The position numbers and the translations under genes are program-made. Of a DNA stretch of 64,000 nt, positions 37,063-45,981 are shown piece after piece (position 1 is the stretch's first letter; every line of letters starts with the position of its first letter). Source of the stretch: Bacteroidales bacterium (GTDB lineage Bacteria; Bacteroidota; Bacteroidia; Bacteroidales; UBA932); contig JAGBVR010000010.1 of assembly GCA_017630215.1 (NCBI GenBank), positions 124,001-188,000 of the forward strand, in the 5' to 3' direction. The notes beneath the pieces are model-generated. The model had not been told where the DNA came from and did not search any database. It was given only the letters and a program-made list of their open reading frames with translations.

Positions 37063-38703
37063 ATGGTATCAGCGGCAAGAGACAATGAATTCGACGTAAT
37101 CATTGTCGGAGGTGGCATCACAGGTGCAGGAACAGCCAGAGACTGTGCATTACGCGGTCTTAAAGTCCTGCTTATCGAAAGGCACGACCTTGCTACAGGA
37201 GCGACCGGTCGAAATCACGGTCTTCTCCACAGCGGAGCGAGGTATGCTGTAACAGACCGTGAGTCTGCGGAAGAATGTATCAAGGAGAATATGATCCTCC
37301 GAAAAATCGCACGCCATTGCGTGGAAGAAACCGAAGGTCTTTTCCTCACACTTCCGGAGGATGATCTCGGTTATCAGGCAAAATTCGTAGAATCCTGCCT
37401 GGCAGCTGGAATAAATGCAGAAATAATAGATCCGAAGGAAGCCCTCCGTATGGAACCTTCTGCCAATCCTGACATAATCGGTGCTGTTAAAGTCCCAGAT
37501 GGCGCTGTCGATCCGTTCCGTCTCACTTCTGCCAATGTAATTGACGCCAAGCTCCACGGAGCAAAGGTATTGGTGTACAACGAAGTCACAAACCTTATAA
37601 AAGAAGGTGATACTGTCAAGGGAGTAGAAGTATATGATCATATCACAAAGCAGACTGCGAATTATTACGCTCCTATCACAGTAAATGCCGGTGGTATCTG
37701 GGGACAGCATATTGCCGAACTTGCAGGCGTGAAGATCAATATGTTCCCTGCCAAGGGTGCACTACTTATTTTCGGTCATCGCGTGAATAATGTAGTTCTT
37801 AACCGCTGCCGAAAACCGGCTAATGCCGACATTCTCGTGCCGGGAGATACAATCTGCCTGATCGGTACCACATCCAGCCGTATTCCTTTCGAAGAATGCG
37901 ACAATATGTTCGTAACTCCGGATGAAGTGGATGTTCTCTTGCAAGAAGGAGAAAAACTGGCTCCAAGCCTTGCTTCTACACGAATACTCAGAGCATATGC
38001 CGGAGTGCGCCCTCTTGTAGCTACCGACGATGATCCTTCTGGAAGAAACATCAGCCGAGGCATCGTTCTTCTTGACCACGAGACAAGAGACGGCGTGAAG
38101 GGATTCATCAGTATCACCGGAGGTAAGCTTATGACATACCGTCTGATGGCTGAATGGGCTGCGGATCTTGTATGCAGAAAGCTCAATGTTCAGCAGAGCT
38201 GTATCACAATGAGCACTCCACTTCCGGGATCTGAAAAAGAGAATATCGACGAGATCTCACATAAGACTTGGGCAAAACCAGGTACGACGCACAAAGCGAC
38301 AGTAGGAAGACACGGTGCAAGAGCCGTGAACATAGGTCTTAATGACGAGTATGATGCAAGTCTTGTGTGCGAGTGCGAAGAAGTATCAGTAGGTGAGGTT
38401 AAATATGCCATCAACGAACTCGACGTGCATAACCTTGTGGATCTTCGCCGTCGAACACGAGTGGGAATGGGTACCTGTCAGGGTGAGCTCTGCGCATGTC
38501 GTGCAGCCGGAATGCTCGCTGATGCACATAAGTGTACAGACAGAGCAAAGGACGACCTGAAAAACTTCGTAAACGAAAGATGGAAAGGAATGTATCCTAT
38601 CTGCTGGGGAGACACACTCAGGGAAAGCGAATATTCGCAGTGGATTTATTCTGGAGTATGCGGCCTTGAAGGCGGTAAATGTGAAACCAATAAAGCGGAA
38701 TAG
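37063..38703 (+). CDS. glpA: Anaerobic glycerol-3-phosphate dehydrogenase, subunit A
   Basis: 546 residues. FAD-binding N-terminus with IIVGGGITGAGTARDCALRG and GATGRNHGLLHSGARYAVTD; the C-terminal BFD-like [2Fe-2S] region has CECEEVSVGE and GTCQGELCACR (four Cys). It oxidises sn-glycerol-3-phosphate to dihydroxyacetone phosphate and passes electrons through GlpC to menaquinone. It is the first of glpABC; glpB starts 4 bp after the stop. The upstream gls genes suggest that glycerophosphate and lipid supply are regulated together. Confidence 0.95.
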   Translation: MVSAARDNEFDVIIVGGGITGAGTARDCALRGLKVLLIERHDLATGATGRNHGLLHSGARYAVTDRESAEECIKENMILRKIARHCVEETEGLFLTLPEDDLGYQAKFVESCLAAGINAEIIDPKEALRMEPSANPDIIGAVKVPDGAVDPFRLTSANVIDAKLHGAKVLVYNEVTNLIKEGDTVKGVEVYDHITKQTANYYAPITVNAGGIWGQHIAELAGVKINMFPAKGALLIFGHRVNNVVLNRCRKPANADILVPGDTICLIGTTSSRIPFEECDNMFVTPDEVDVLLQEGEKLAPSLASTRILRAYAGVRPLVATDDDPSGRNISRGIVLLDHETRDGVKGFISITGGKLMTYRLMAEWAADLVCRKLNVQQSCITMSTPLPGSEKENIDEISHKTWAKPGTTHKATVGRHGARAVNIGLNDEYDASLVCECEEVSVGEVKYAINELDVHNLVDLRRRTRVGMGTCQGELCACRAAGMLADAHKCTDRAKDDLKNFVNERWKGMYPICWGDTLRESEYSQWIYSGVCGLEGGKCETNKAE

Positions 38704-38707
38704 GACA

Positions 38708-39961
38708 ATGAGATTCGATACAATCATAATAGGTGGCGGACTTGCAGGACTTGTCTGCGGTATCAAGCTTCAGAAAGCCGGACAGAAATGTGCGATCATA
38801 TCTGCAGGACAAAGCGCGATGCATTTCTCATCTGGAGCATTCGATCTTTTGGGAAGACTCCCTGATGGTACAGAGGTTAAAGAACCATTAAAAGCAATAT
38901 CATCGTTACCTGCCGAACATCCATATTCCATCATAGGGGCAGAGAAGGTAGCAGAATACGCCGCACAGGCCAAAGGCTTCTTCGCTGACTGTGGTGTAAA
39001 GGTTACAGGAGATGCTTCACGCAATTCATGGAGAATAACACCTACAGGAGAAAGAAAGCCATCATGGCTTACAATTGGAGATTTCACTCCCCTTGCGGCA
39101 AAAGAGGAAAAGATTGGAAATAAAGCCTTGATAGTCAACATTCTAGGATATCTCGACTTCAACACCAAGTTCCTTGCAGACTCATTTGAGAAACAAGGAA
39201 CAGAGTGCAGAATAGTTGCTCTGAAGCTTGAAGAGATGGAAAGACTCCGCAAGAATCCTAGCGAGATGAGATCCACCAATATTGCACGCGTAATGGACCG
39301 TGAAGGCATCTGGGAAACAGCTGTCTCACAGATCAGAACCTTGCTTAAAGATGAGGATGTCATCGTTCTCCCTGCTGTATTCGGTCTTAAAGACGGATCT
39401 GTCGTCGAGAAAATTAGTGAGACTCTCGGCAAAAAGACAATTTTCGTAGCAACAATGCCACCTTCAGTTCCGGGAATCCGCACTCAGATGACTCTCAAGG
39501 CAGAATTCGAGAAAGCTGGCGGACGTTTTTTCCTCGGCGATACAGTAATTGAATCTAAAGCTGATGAAAATGGAATCATCAAGAGTATCTCTACTGTCAA
39601 CTTCAATGACATCCGTATGGAAGCTGACAATTTCGTTCTTGCTACAGGAAGTTTCTTCAGCAAAGGCCTTATTGCAACACCGGAGAAGGTTTGCGAACCT
39701 GTGTTCGGTATCGATCTCACCTACAGAGAAGGCAGAGAGAACTGGTTCAATACCAACTTCTGGGAAAAACAGAATTATATCTCATTCGGAGCTAAGGTAG
39801 ACGAGACTCTCAATGCTTCCATCGCCGGAAAGAAAATCGTCAATCTTTATGCAATAGGCTCCGTTATCGGAGGGACAAACTCTCTTTACGAGGGATGCGG
39901 CGGAGGTACTGCAATTGTAACAGCTCTAGCTGCAGCTGACAGAATTCTTGAAAAGAAGTAG
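38708..39961 (+). CDS. glpB: Anaerobic glycerol-3-phosphate dehydrogenase, subunit B
   Basis: 417 residues from the ATG at 38708, which gives FDTIIIGGGLAGLVCGIKLQ right at the N-terminus; the frame runs further up but there it would overlap glpA. FAD/flavin-type fold, with YEGCGGGTAIVTALAAADRI at the C-terminus. It forms the middle subunit between GlpA and the Fe-S subunit GlpC. A good Shine-Dalgarno for glpC (GGAGGA) touches its stop. Confidence 0.92.
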   Translation: MRFDTIIIGGGLAGLVCGIKLQKAGQKCAIISAGQSAMHFSSGAFDLLGRLPDGTEVKEPLKAISSLPAEHPYSIIGAEKVAEYAAQAKGFFADCGVKVTGDASRNSWRITPTGERKPSWLTIGDFTPLAAKEEKIGNKALIVNILGYLDFNTKFLADSFEKQGTECRIVALKLEEMERLRKNPSEMRSTNIARVMDREGIWETAVSQIRTLLKDEDVIVLPAVFGLKDGSVVEKISETLGKKTIFVATMPPSVPGIRTQMTLKAEFEKAGGRFFLGDTVIESKADENGIIKSISTVNFNDIRMEADNFVLATGSFFSKGLIATPEKVCEPVFGIDLTYREGRENWFNTNFWEKQNYISFGAKVDETLNASIAGKKIVNLYAIGSVIGGTNSLYEGCGGGTAIVTALAAADRILEKK

Positions 39962-39973
39962 GAGGAACATCAG

Positions 39974-41221
39974 ATGAAAATGCAGGAAAAAAACATAAGT
40001 GCCAACAATTTCGAGCAGTGCATCAAATGTACCGTATGTACTGTATATTGCCCGGTAGTGCCGGTAAATCCGCTCTACCCTGGTCCTAAACAGGCAGGTC
40101 CGGACGGGGAAAGACTCCGTTTGAAGAAGGGACTGTTCTTCGACAACACATTAAAATATTGTCTCAACTGCAAACGTTGCGAGGTAGCTTGTCCGTCAGG
40201 AGTAAGGATTGGCGACATAATCCAGTCTGCAAGAATCAAATACAACACAGATTCTCCAAAGCTGCGTGATATGATTCTCGCCAATACGGATTTTATGGGA
40301 ACAGTCGTGACAAAGGTAGCTCCCGTAGCCAACTTCGCCCTCGGACTGAAGCCCACTAAAGTCGTTATGGACGCAGTTCTCAAGGTAGACAAGCATCGTA
40401 CATTCCCGAAATATACCACAAAAACTTTCGAGAGCTGGTACAAGAAGAATGTGAAGGCTTTTCAGGATTCATTCAAACGCCATGTGAGCTATTTCCATGG
40501 ATGCTATGTAAATTATAACTATCCTCAGCTGGGTAAGGATCTGGTGAGCGTTATGAACGCCCTCGGTTATGGAGTACATCTTCTTGAAAATGAGAAGTGC
40601 TGTGGTACTGCTCTGATAGCTAACTGCATGATAGATAAAGCCAAGAAGAATGCAGAACATAATATCGCAAGCATCCGCAAGAGTGTTTATGAAAGGCAGA
40701 TGCCGGTAATCGGAGCTTCGTCTTCTTGTAATTTCACCATCAGAGACGAATATCCTCACCTTCTTGGAGTGGATAATTCAGATGTCAGAGATCACATCGA
40801 ACTATGCACAAGATTCATATACAGACTTATTGATGAAGGTAAAGTTAAACTTGTATTCAAGAAGGATTACAAAGCGAAGATTGCATACCACACACCATGT
40901 CACATGGAAAGACTTGGATGGGGCATATTCTCGACAGAACTTATCCGCATGATTCCAGGCGTGGATCTGACAATCCTTGACAGCAACTGCTGCGGTATCG
41001 CTGGAACATACGGTTTCAAGAAGGAGAATTATGAAGTGTCACAGGCAATAGGAAAGCCGCTTTTCGAGCAGATCGAAAGACTCAAGCCTGATTTTGTAGC
41101 CTGCGACTGTGAAACTTGCAAATGGCAGATCGAGATGTCTACCAGCAAGGAGGTGAAGAATCCGATTTCCATACTCGCAGAGGCACTTGACCTCGTGGCG
41201 ACATCTGAAGCGAACAAGTAA
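39974..41221 (+). CDS. glpC: Anaerobic glycerol-3-phosphate dehydrogenase, Fe-S subunit C
   Basis: 415 residues. Two [4Fe-4S] sites: CIKCTVCTVYCPVVP and CLNCKRCEVACPSGV. Two cysteine-rich CCG domains follow: CCGTALIANC and CCGIAGTYG. It anchors the dehydrogenase to the membrane and hands electrons to menaquinone. The SD GGAGGA at 39961-39966 is 7 bases before the ATG, a rather strong site for this organism. The operon ends here at a perfect 58-bp palindrome. Confidence 0.95.
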   Translation: MKMQEKNISANNFEQCIKCTVCTVYCPVVPVNPLYPGPKQAGPDGERLRLKKGLFFDNTLKYCLNCKRCEVACPSGVRIGDIIQSARIKYNTDSPKLRDMILANTDFMGTVVTKVAPVANFALGLKPTKVVMDAVLKVDKHRTFPKYTTKTFESWYKKNVKAFQDSFKRHVSYFHGCYVNYNYPQLGKDLVSVMNALGYGVHLLENEKCCGTALIANCMIDKAKKNAEHNIASIRKSVYERQMPVIGASSSCNFTIRDEYPHLLGVDNSDVRDHIELCTRFIYRLIDEGKVKLVFKKDYKAKIAYHTPCHMERLGWGIFSTELIRMIPGVDLTILDSNCCGIAGTYGFKKENYEVSQAIGKPLFEQIERLKPDFVACDCETCKWQIEMSTSKEVKNPISILAEALDLVATSEANK

Positions 41222-41234
41222 AGTTTTATCAATC

Positions 41235-41292
41235 AACCATTTACGCTGAATAACCTGCTCCATATGGAGCAGGTTATTCAGCGTAAATGGTT
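41235..41292. repeat. Perfect 58-bp palindrome; probable bidirectional terminator
   Basis: Every base pairs: arms 41235-41261 and 41266-41292 are 27 bp each and the centre ATAT is itself palindromic. It lies between glpC and the convergent DUF6340 gene. A terminator role is likely from position, but T-runs are weak and the length is far beyond what termination needs. Confidence 0.9.
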
Positions 41293-41305
41293 CTTATTCG
41301 GGTAA

Positions 41306-42238
41306 TTACTGTTTTCTTGCTGAAATTCTCTTGCGAAGAGCATCAGAGATCGGCAGCTTGTTTTCTTTGTCAGAAAGATCCAGCCACTCCAGAGCGAGCT
41401 GGTAATCACCGAGCATATAGCATGCAACAGAGATATTGTACCCGGCGCAGGCACGCTTCATCGGATCGTTTGAAGATAGCATCTGCATCCAGATATCAAT
41501 TGCACCTTTCCAGTCATATTGCTCAGCTCTGCCTAAGGCATCGTACCATTTCTCCCCCTCATAATAGACTATCGAATATTGTTCATGCTTCCATTGGGAT
41601 TTGAATGAATCCGCAACCTTGACTCCAGCATCCCATCCTTCGATTCCAAGAGATTTCCAAGCCTTGGACATAGCCATTGTGCTGTCATCCTTGCCATTGG
41701 AATAGACTTCCGGTCTGGCAACTGATGTCCCACCATATGACTGCACCTTATCATCCTTGTTCATACCGTCATAGCAGTAAAGCTTCATTGTGTATGGTAC
41801 ACTGCCATTACTTACGTATGCGGAATCTAAAGAAGAAGGGTATGTGACACGAGATGGACCTCCGACGGTCATTGTTCCGAACTTGACTGTATCGAAAAGA
41901 AAGACTATATCCGAGCCTGTATCCATCAGAATATTGAACAGCGAATCCTTCTTCGAATAATCTGCTCCTGCCAGGCAACGCATTCTGTATATGCCGATCC
42001 GAGTACCCGGACCATAATCCTGTTCCAGAGTATAGGCAAACCCATCAGCCATAGATTCTCCGAACTCAGAAGAAACGACATTATCCCCTTCCAGATACAC
42101 CACGGCCACATTCTTAAGGCTCAGATCAACGCCTGTCTTCGAAGGATGACGCATCTCCACATGCACGGCATGTTTGCTGGGTCCGCATGACACAGCTATC
42201 CCGACAGCAGCAAGGCACAATGCCAAAATCCTTTTCAT
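41306..42238 (-). CDS. DUF6340-like lipoprotein with TPR-like C-terminus
   Basis: 310 residues. Lipoprotein signal MKRILALCLAAVGIAVSC. The central part (VAVVYLEGDN, GTRIGIYRM) has a mixed fold, and the end (about 250-300) is helical with a TPR-like pattern around CAGYNISVACYMLGDYQLALEWL. It matches my memory of a Bacteroidota lipoprotein family (DUF6340) of unknown role. It lies 4 bp after rimO and is the last gene of the rimO-side run. Confidence 0.7.
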   Translation of the reverse strand: MKRILALCLAAVGIAVSCGPSKHAVHVEMRHPSKTGVDLSLKNVAVVYLEGDNVVSSEFGESMADGFAYTLEQDYGPGTRIGIYRMRCLAGADYSKKDSLFNILMDTGSDIVFLFDTVKFGTMTVGGPSRVTYPSSLDSAYVSNGSVPYTMKLYCYDGMNKDDKVQSYGGTSVARPEVYSNGKDDSTMAMSKAWKSLGIEGWDAGVKVADSFKSQWKHEQYSIVYYEGEKWYDALGRAEQYDWKGAIDIWMQMLSSNDPMKRACAGYNISVACYMLGDYQLALEWLDLSDKENKLPISDALRKRISARKQ

Positions 42239-42242
42239 GGTT

Positions 42243-43571
42243 CTAAATCTCTATTGGTTCTGCAATAAGGTCATATTCATCAGCACCGATAACCCTTACC
42301 TTCATGAAGTCACCGATCATAGAATATGGATCGATATCACCCATCACCGAAGAGTCATATTTAACAAGAATCTCGCCATCCACTTCAGGGCTCTCGTACT
42401 CACTTCGGCATACAAAGACCGCATCAACGAAATCATCGACGATGACTTCTATTTCAGAACCGACACGTGACTGATTGTAAGCCAAAGATATTTCACTCTG
42501 AAGAGTCATGAGTTCATCAAGACGCTCCTGCTTTACCCGTTTTGAAATTGTATCCTTGAAATTATCAGCTCCATAAGTGCCCTCCTCTTCAGAATACTTG
42601 AATGCTCCGAGTCTTTCGAAACGAGCTTCCTTGACGAAATCGAGAAGTTCGGCAAAAGCCCTCTTACCCTCGCCAGGATGACCTACGATCATCGTTGTTC
42701 TCAGAACTACTCCAGGAACCTTCTCACGCATCTTGCGTATCAGTTCACGAGTCCAGGCTCCATCGACATTACGGTGCATATTGTCCAAAACCTTGTCAGC
42801 AATATGCTGCAGAGGAATATCCATATAGCGGCAGACCTTAGGATTTTCAGCCATCTGGTCCAGGACATCCTCAGGAAAAGCTGCAGGGTAAGAATAATGT
42901 ATTCTGATCCAATGGATTCCTTCCACTTCAGAAAGTTTCTGCAGAAGCTCAGCCAATGCCCGTCGACGATAAAGATCCAGACCATAATATGTAGTATCCT
43001 GGGCAATGATGATCAGCTCACGTACACCGCGCTCTGCCAATCTTCGTGCCTCTTCCACAAGCGTCTCCATCGGAACAGACTTATGGCCGCCGCGAATGAA
43101 CGGAATGGCGCAATATGAACATCTGCGGTCACAGCCCTCTGAAATCTTCAGGTAAGCGTAGTGTGAAGGAGTAGTCAGATATCTTGAAGAAGCCTTTGCC
43201 GGATCAGGCTGTGCGCCGAGTTCCTTTATCACCGGATCGAAATCCCGAGCACCGAACCATGCATCCACCTCTGGTATAAGCTGAGGCATCTCTGACGCAT
43301 AACGCTGTGAAAGACAACCAAATACAATCACGTTCTTTACCTCACCCCTATTCTTTCTATCTACTGCCTCAAGTACTGCCTGAACTGATTCCTCCTTCGC
43401 ATCACCAATAAATCCGCAGGTATTGATAAGGAGTACATCAACGGGAATATCCTCTCCCTCTGGTACGATCTCATAAATATGCTCGACCTGGGAAAGGATA
43501 TGCTCTGTATCGACCTTGTTCTTGGAACAGCCCAAGGTCACGGTCTGTAATTTCTTTCTGATTTCAGTCAT
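42243..43571 (-). CDS. rimO: Ribosomal protein S12 methylthiotransferase RimO
   Basis: Radical-SAM enzyme that adds a methylthio group to Asp88 (E. coli numbering) of S12. Seen: VTLGCSKNKVDTEHI in the N-terminal Fe-S domain, further Cys in INTCGFIGDA and VFGCLSQRY, the radical-SAM CDRRCSYCAIP, and a C-terminal TRAM domain (about 375-440). 442 residues. It starts 3 bp after the DUF5606 stop. Confidence 0.95.
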   Translation of the reverse strand: MTEIRKKLQTVTLGCSKNKVDTEHILSQVEHIYEIVPEGEDIPVDVLLINTCGFIGDAKEESVQAVLEAVDRKNRGEVKNVIVFGCLSQRYASEMPQLIPEVDAWFGARDFDPVIKELGAQPDPAKASSRYLTTPSHYAYLKISEGCDRRCSYCAIPFIRGGHKSVPMETLVEEARRLAERGVRELIIIAQDTTYYGLDLYRRRALAELLQKLSEVEGIHWIRIHYSYPAAFPEDVLDQMAENPKVCRYMDIPLQHIADKVLDNMHRNVDGAWTRELIRKMREKVPGVVLRTTMIVGHPGEGKRAFAELLDFVKEARFERLGAFKYSEEEGTYGADNFKDTISKRVKQERLDELMTLQSEISLAYNQSRVGSEIEVIVDDFVDAVFVCRSEYESPEVDGEILVKYDSSVMGDIDPYSMIGDFMKVRVIGADEYDLIAEPIEI

Positions 43572-43574
43572 AGA

Positions 43575-44012
43575 CTACTCCTGATCAGCAGCTTCTGTCT
43601 CCTCAGCCTCCTCCTCAGGGTTAACGAAATCAAGAGAAGCGTAGTTCTTCAGCGCATTGTACCATTCTACAACCTTCTTCATATGAGAAACATAGAAACG
43701 GTCACGGTCATAATCAGGAAGCGCCTTCTCGAAAAGAGCCTTAAGCACTTCTGGAGCCGACTTTGCTGAAGGTGCATTATCTTCTCCGAGAACCTCCTTC
43801 ATATTAAGGAATACCTGCTGGAGCTTGACTTCTTCGTCATCAGTATAGATAGAGATATCCGCAAGTGATGTTATCTTGCTTGTTGCAGATACAGCACTTC
43901 TCTTTTTGTCTGCAATTGCTTCAACAACAGCACCTGTACGAGTAGCTGAAATATAAAGGAACAATCCGCTCTGGCCTGAAATCGCCAGAATCTTAGTAAG
44001 ATCTGTTTTCAT
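43575..44012 (-). CDS. DUF5606 family protein
   Basis: 145 residues: a compact N-terminal domain starting DLTKILAISGQSGLFLYIS, then a helical middle and an acidic tail (EEEAEETEAADQE). It is a Bacteroidota-specific family of unknown function, usually found beside coaE and rimO as here. No catalytic motif is seen. Confidence 0.8.
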   Translation of the reverse strand: MKTDLTKILAISGQSGLFLYISATRTGAVVEAIADKKRSAVSATSKITSLADISIYTDDEEVKLQQVFLNMKEVLGEDNAPSAKSAPEVLKALFEKALPDYDRDRFYVSHMKKVVEWYNALKNYASLDFVNPEEEAEETEAADQE

Positions 44013-44032
44013 TTCTAAATAATTGATTCTTA

Positions 44033-44653
44033 TTAAACTATATCTTTGCGCCAGTCTCCAAAGAGATCCGACATTGTTTTTTCTATTCTTTGTTCAAGTA
44101 TATCTATTGATCCATCATTCAATATCACCGCATCGATTCTGGAATCAGATGCTCCCTCAGAAAGGGTATTCATCAGAATCTGATTGGCCATTCTCGCCTT
44201 AATCACTTCCTCGTCAGCTCCGTCTCTTGCACAAGCTCTTTCAAGTCTGAGCTGCACCGGGGCATCCACCAAAATAACTTTGTCGGCAAAGTCCTCGAAA
44301 TATTTCTTTTCAAGTACTGTTGCAGACTCGAAGATTACTATTCCCTTCCCCTGGGCAAATTCTCTGAAATCTTTCAAAAGATATGGAAAGACCAGAGACT
44401 CTACTCTCTCAAGCGCTTGTCTGTCGGAAAATATCCTTTGTGCAAGCCACTGGGGCACGAATTTACCGGCCGCATCACGGACCGGACATCCTAAAGTCTT
44501 CTCTATCGATTCCAGTAGTCCCGGCACCTTGGTGTAAAGTTCCTTCACCTTGGCATCTGCATTATATTGAGCTGTCAATCCTTTCTCAGCCAATATCCTG
44601 CAGACCATGGATTTTCCGCTTCCGATTCCTCCGGTTATCACAAGAATCCTCAT
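44033..44653 (-). CDS. coaE: Dephospho-CoA kinase
   Basis: Last step of CoA synthesis: phosphorylates the 3'-OH of dephospho-CoA. Seen: the P-loop GGIGSGKSMVCRIL, NADAKVKELY, and an arginine-rich lid QLRLERACARDG. I use the ATG at 44653, whose first base lies in the ybbR stop (ATGA overlap); a longer start 21 bp upstream would put seven residues before the P-loop strand. 206 residues. Confidence 0.93.
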   Translation of the reverse strand: MRILVITGGIGSGKSMVCRILAEKGLTAQYNADAKVKELYTKVPGLLESIEKTLGCPVRDAAGKFVPQWLAQRIFSDRQALERVESLVFPYLLKDFREFAQGKGIVIFESATVLEKKYFEDFADKVILVDAPVQLRLERACARDGADEEVIKARMANQILMNTLSEGASDSRIDAVILNDGSIDILEQRIEKTMSDLFGDWRKDIV

Positions 44654-45627
44654 CACTTGTCTTCCAATACGCAATTTACAGCTATCGGTTCCACATCATA
44701 GGATATCAACCCTTTTGTATCACCAGATAGTTCAAGCGGACACATACCACTCAAAGAAGAAATGAAGTCATTATAATCCACCTTCAGTTCAAGCGCTTCC
44801 GGCTGACTTTCCAAAGGGAAGGATAGCTTAAGAAGCACATCAGCATGAGACGGGAAAGGGACAAGCCTTTTATCAGAAGGTACATTCTGAGCTGTTACAG
44901 GCAATGTGAACTTCATCTCCACATAACGGCTTACATCCTGAAGATAATGAACTTCAGACACAGACATCCTCACACCCTGAATCTTTTCGAGCCTTATGAC
45001 TCCCTGAATATCAGCAGAAAGATTAGTATGCTTGATCGGGGCTGTGACGACTTTATCTATTGTCTCGAGAATTCTCGCCTGGCCATATAAGGTTACGGAA
45101 TCAGGAATGACTTCGAGTTCACCTCTGCTTATATGCTGAGGCATATAAGTGACTGAATATACAGGCTCTACCGGCACCTTCTTATGATCTACTTCCGGAA
45201 AACGGAAAAAGACAGAATCTGACACGAAATATTCCAATGTCACACCGTCACCATAAATCAGATGTGCATACTCTGTCAGATCTGTTGCCAGGACATAGAA
45301 CAAATCACCGTCCTTATGATGCATCACAGAAGGATTGAACGTCACAGTGACTGGTTTTCTTCTCGCTTTTATATCAGACAAAATAGCTTTATAGCCAGTA
45401 GCACGGCATCGGGCTATCACATCACTGATATTGATCGAAAGATTCGTATGTCCTTCTATATTACACTCAGCCTTTACTGATGCCGTAAGATAGTCATTAT
45501 ACTTGAGTCCAAGGTTATGAATCAGCCATGTACTAAATGCCAACAGGAGAGCAAGCAGAAAAACTGCAAGATCTCTCCCGCTGATATTCAATGACTTCAA
45601 AAGCCTGTCGTATAGCCTTTTCATCAC
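44653..45627 (-). CDS. YbbR-like domain protein
   Basis: 324 residues. One N-terminal membrane helix (LAVFLLALLLAFSTWLI, about 20-36), then a periplasmic part of beta-rich repeats (KKVPVEPVY and EVIPDSVTLYGQ) typical of YbbR domains. In other bacteria YbbR-type proteins regulate c-di-AMP synthase (CdaR), but no cdaA is adjacent here, so the role is open. It overlaps coaE by 1 bp. Confidence 0.82.
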   Translation of the reverse strand: MMKRLYDRLLKSLNISGRDLAVFLLALLLAFSTWLIHNLGLKYNDYLTASVKAECNIEGHTNLSINISDVIARCRATGYKAILSDIKARRKPVTVTFNPSVMHHKDGDLFYVLATDLTEYAHLIYGDGVTLEYFVSDSVFFRFPEVDHKKVPVEPVYSVTYMPQHISRGELEVIPDSVTLYGQARILETIDKVVTAPIKHTNLSADIQGVIRLEKIQGVRMSVSEVHYLQDVSRYVEMKFTLPVTAQNVPSDKRLVPFPSHADVLLKLSFPLESQPEALELKVDYNDFISSLSGMCPLELSGDTKGLISYDVEPIAVNCVLEDK

Positions 45628-45642
45628 CTTATGGTATGGGTA

Positions 45643-45954
45643 CTACTGCTGAGGATCAGAAAAATCCTTTACAAGAGCCTGCTTGCTCACGCGGATCTTT
45701 ACGTTGTTATCTACTTCGATGAGGACAGTAGCATCCTTGATTTCACATACTGTTCCATAGATTCCACCGATGGTAACAACTTTGTCACCCTTCTTGAGAC
45801 CATCACGGAAGGCCTGAAGTTCCTTCTGCTGCTTTCTCTGTGGACGTATCATGAAAAACCACATAACCACGAAAATAAGGGCCATCATAACCCACATCAT
45901 CGCTCCACCGCCCTGTGCAGGCTGAGCTGCCTGTAAAATAGTAAACATATTCAT
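45643..45954 (-). CDS. yajC: Preprotein translocase subunit YajC
   Basis: 103 residues: a short N-terminal tail, one membrane helix (MMWVMMALIFVVMWFFM), then IRPQRKQQKELQAFRDGLKK and GDKVVTIGGIYGTVCEI, the family core. It joins SecDF at the inner membrane to aid protein export. It lies between nusB and ybbR on the same strand. Confidence 0.94.
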   Translation of the reverse strand: MNMFTILQAAQPAQGGGAMMWVMMALIFVVMWFFMIRPQRKQQKELQAFRDGLKKGDKVVTIGGIYGTVCEIKDATVLIEVDNNVKIRVSKQALVKDFSDPQQ

Positions 45955-45981
45955 TATAATTAGACTTAAAATTGTTTCACA

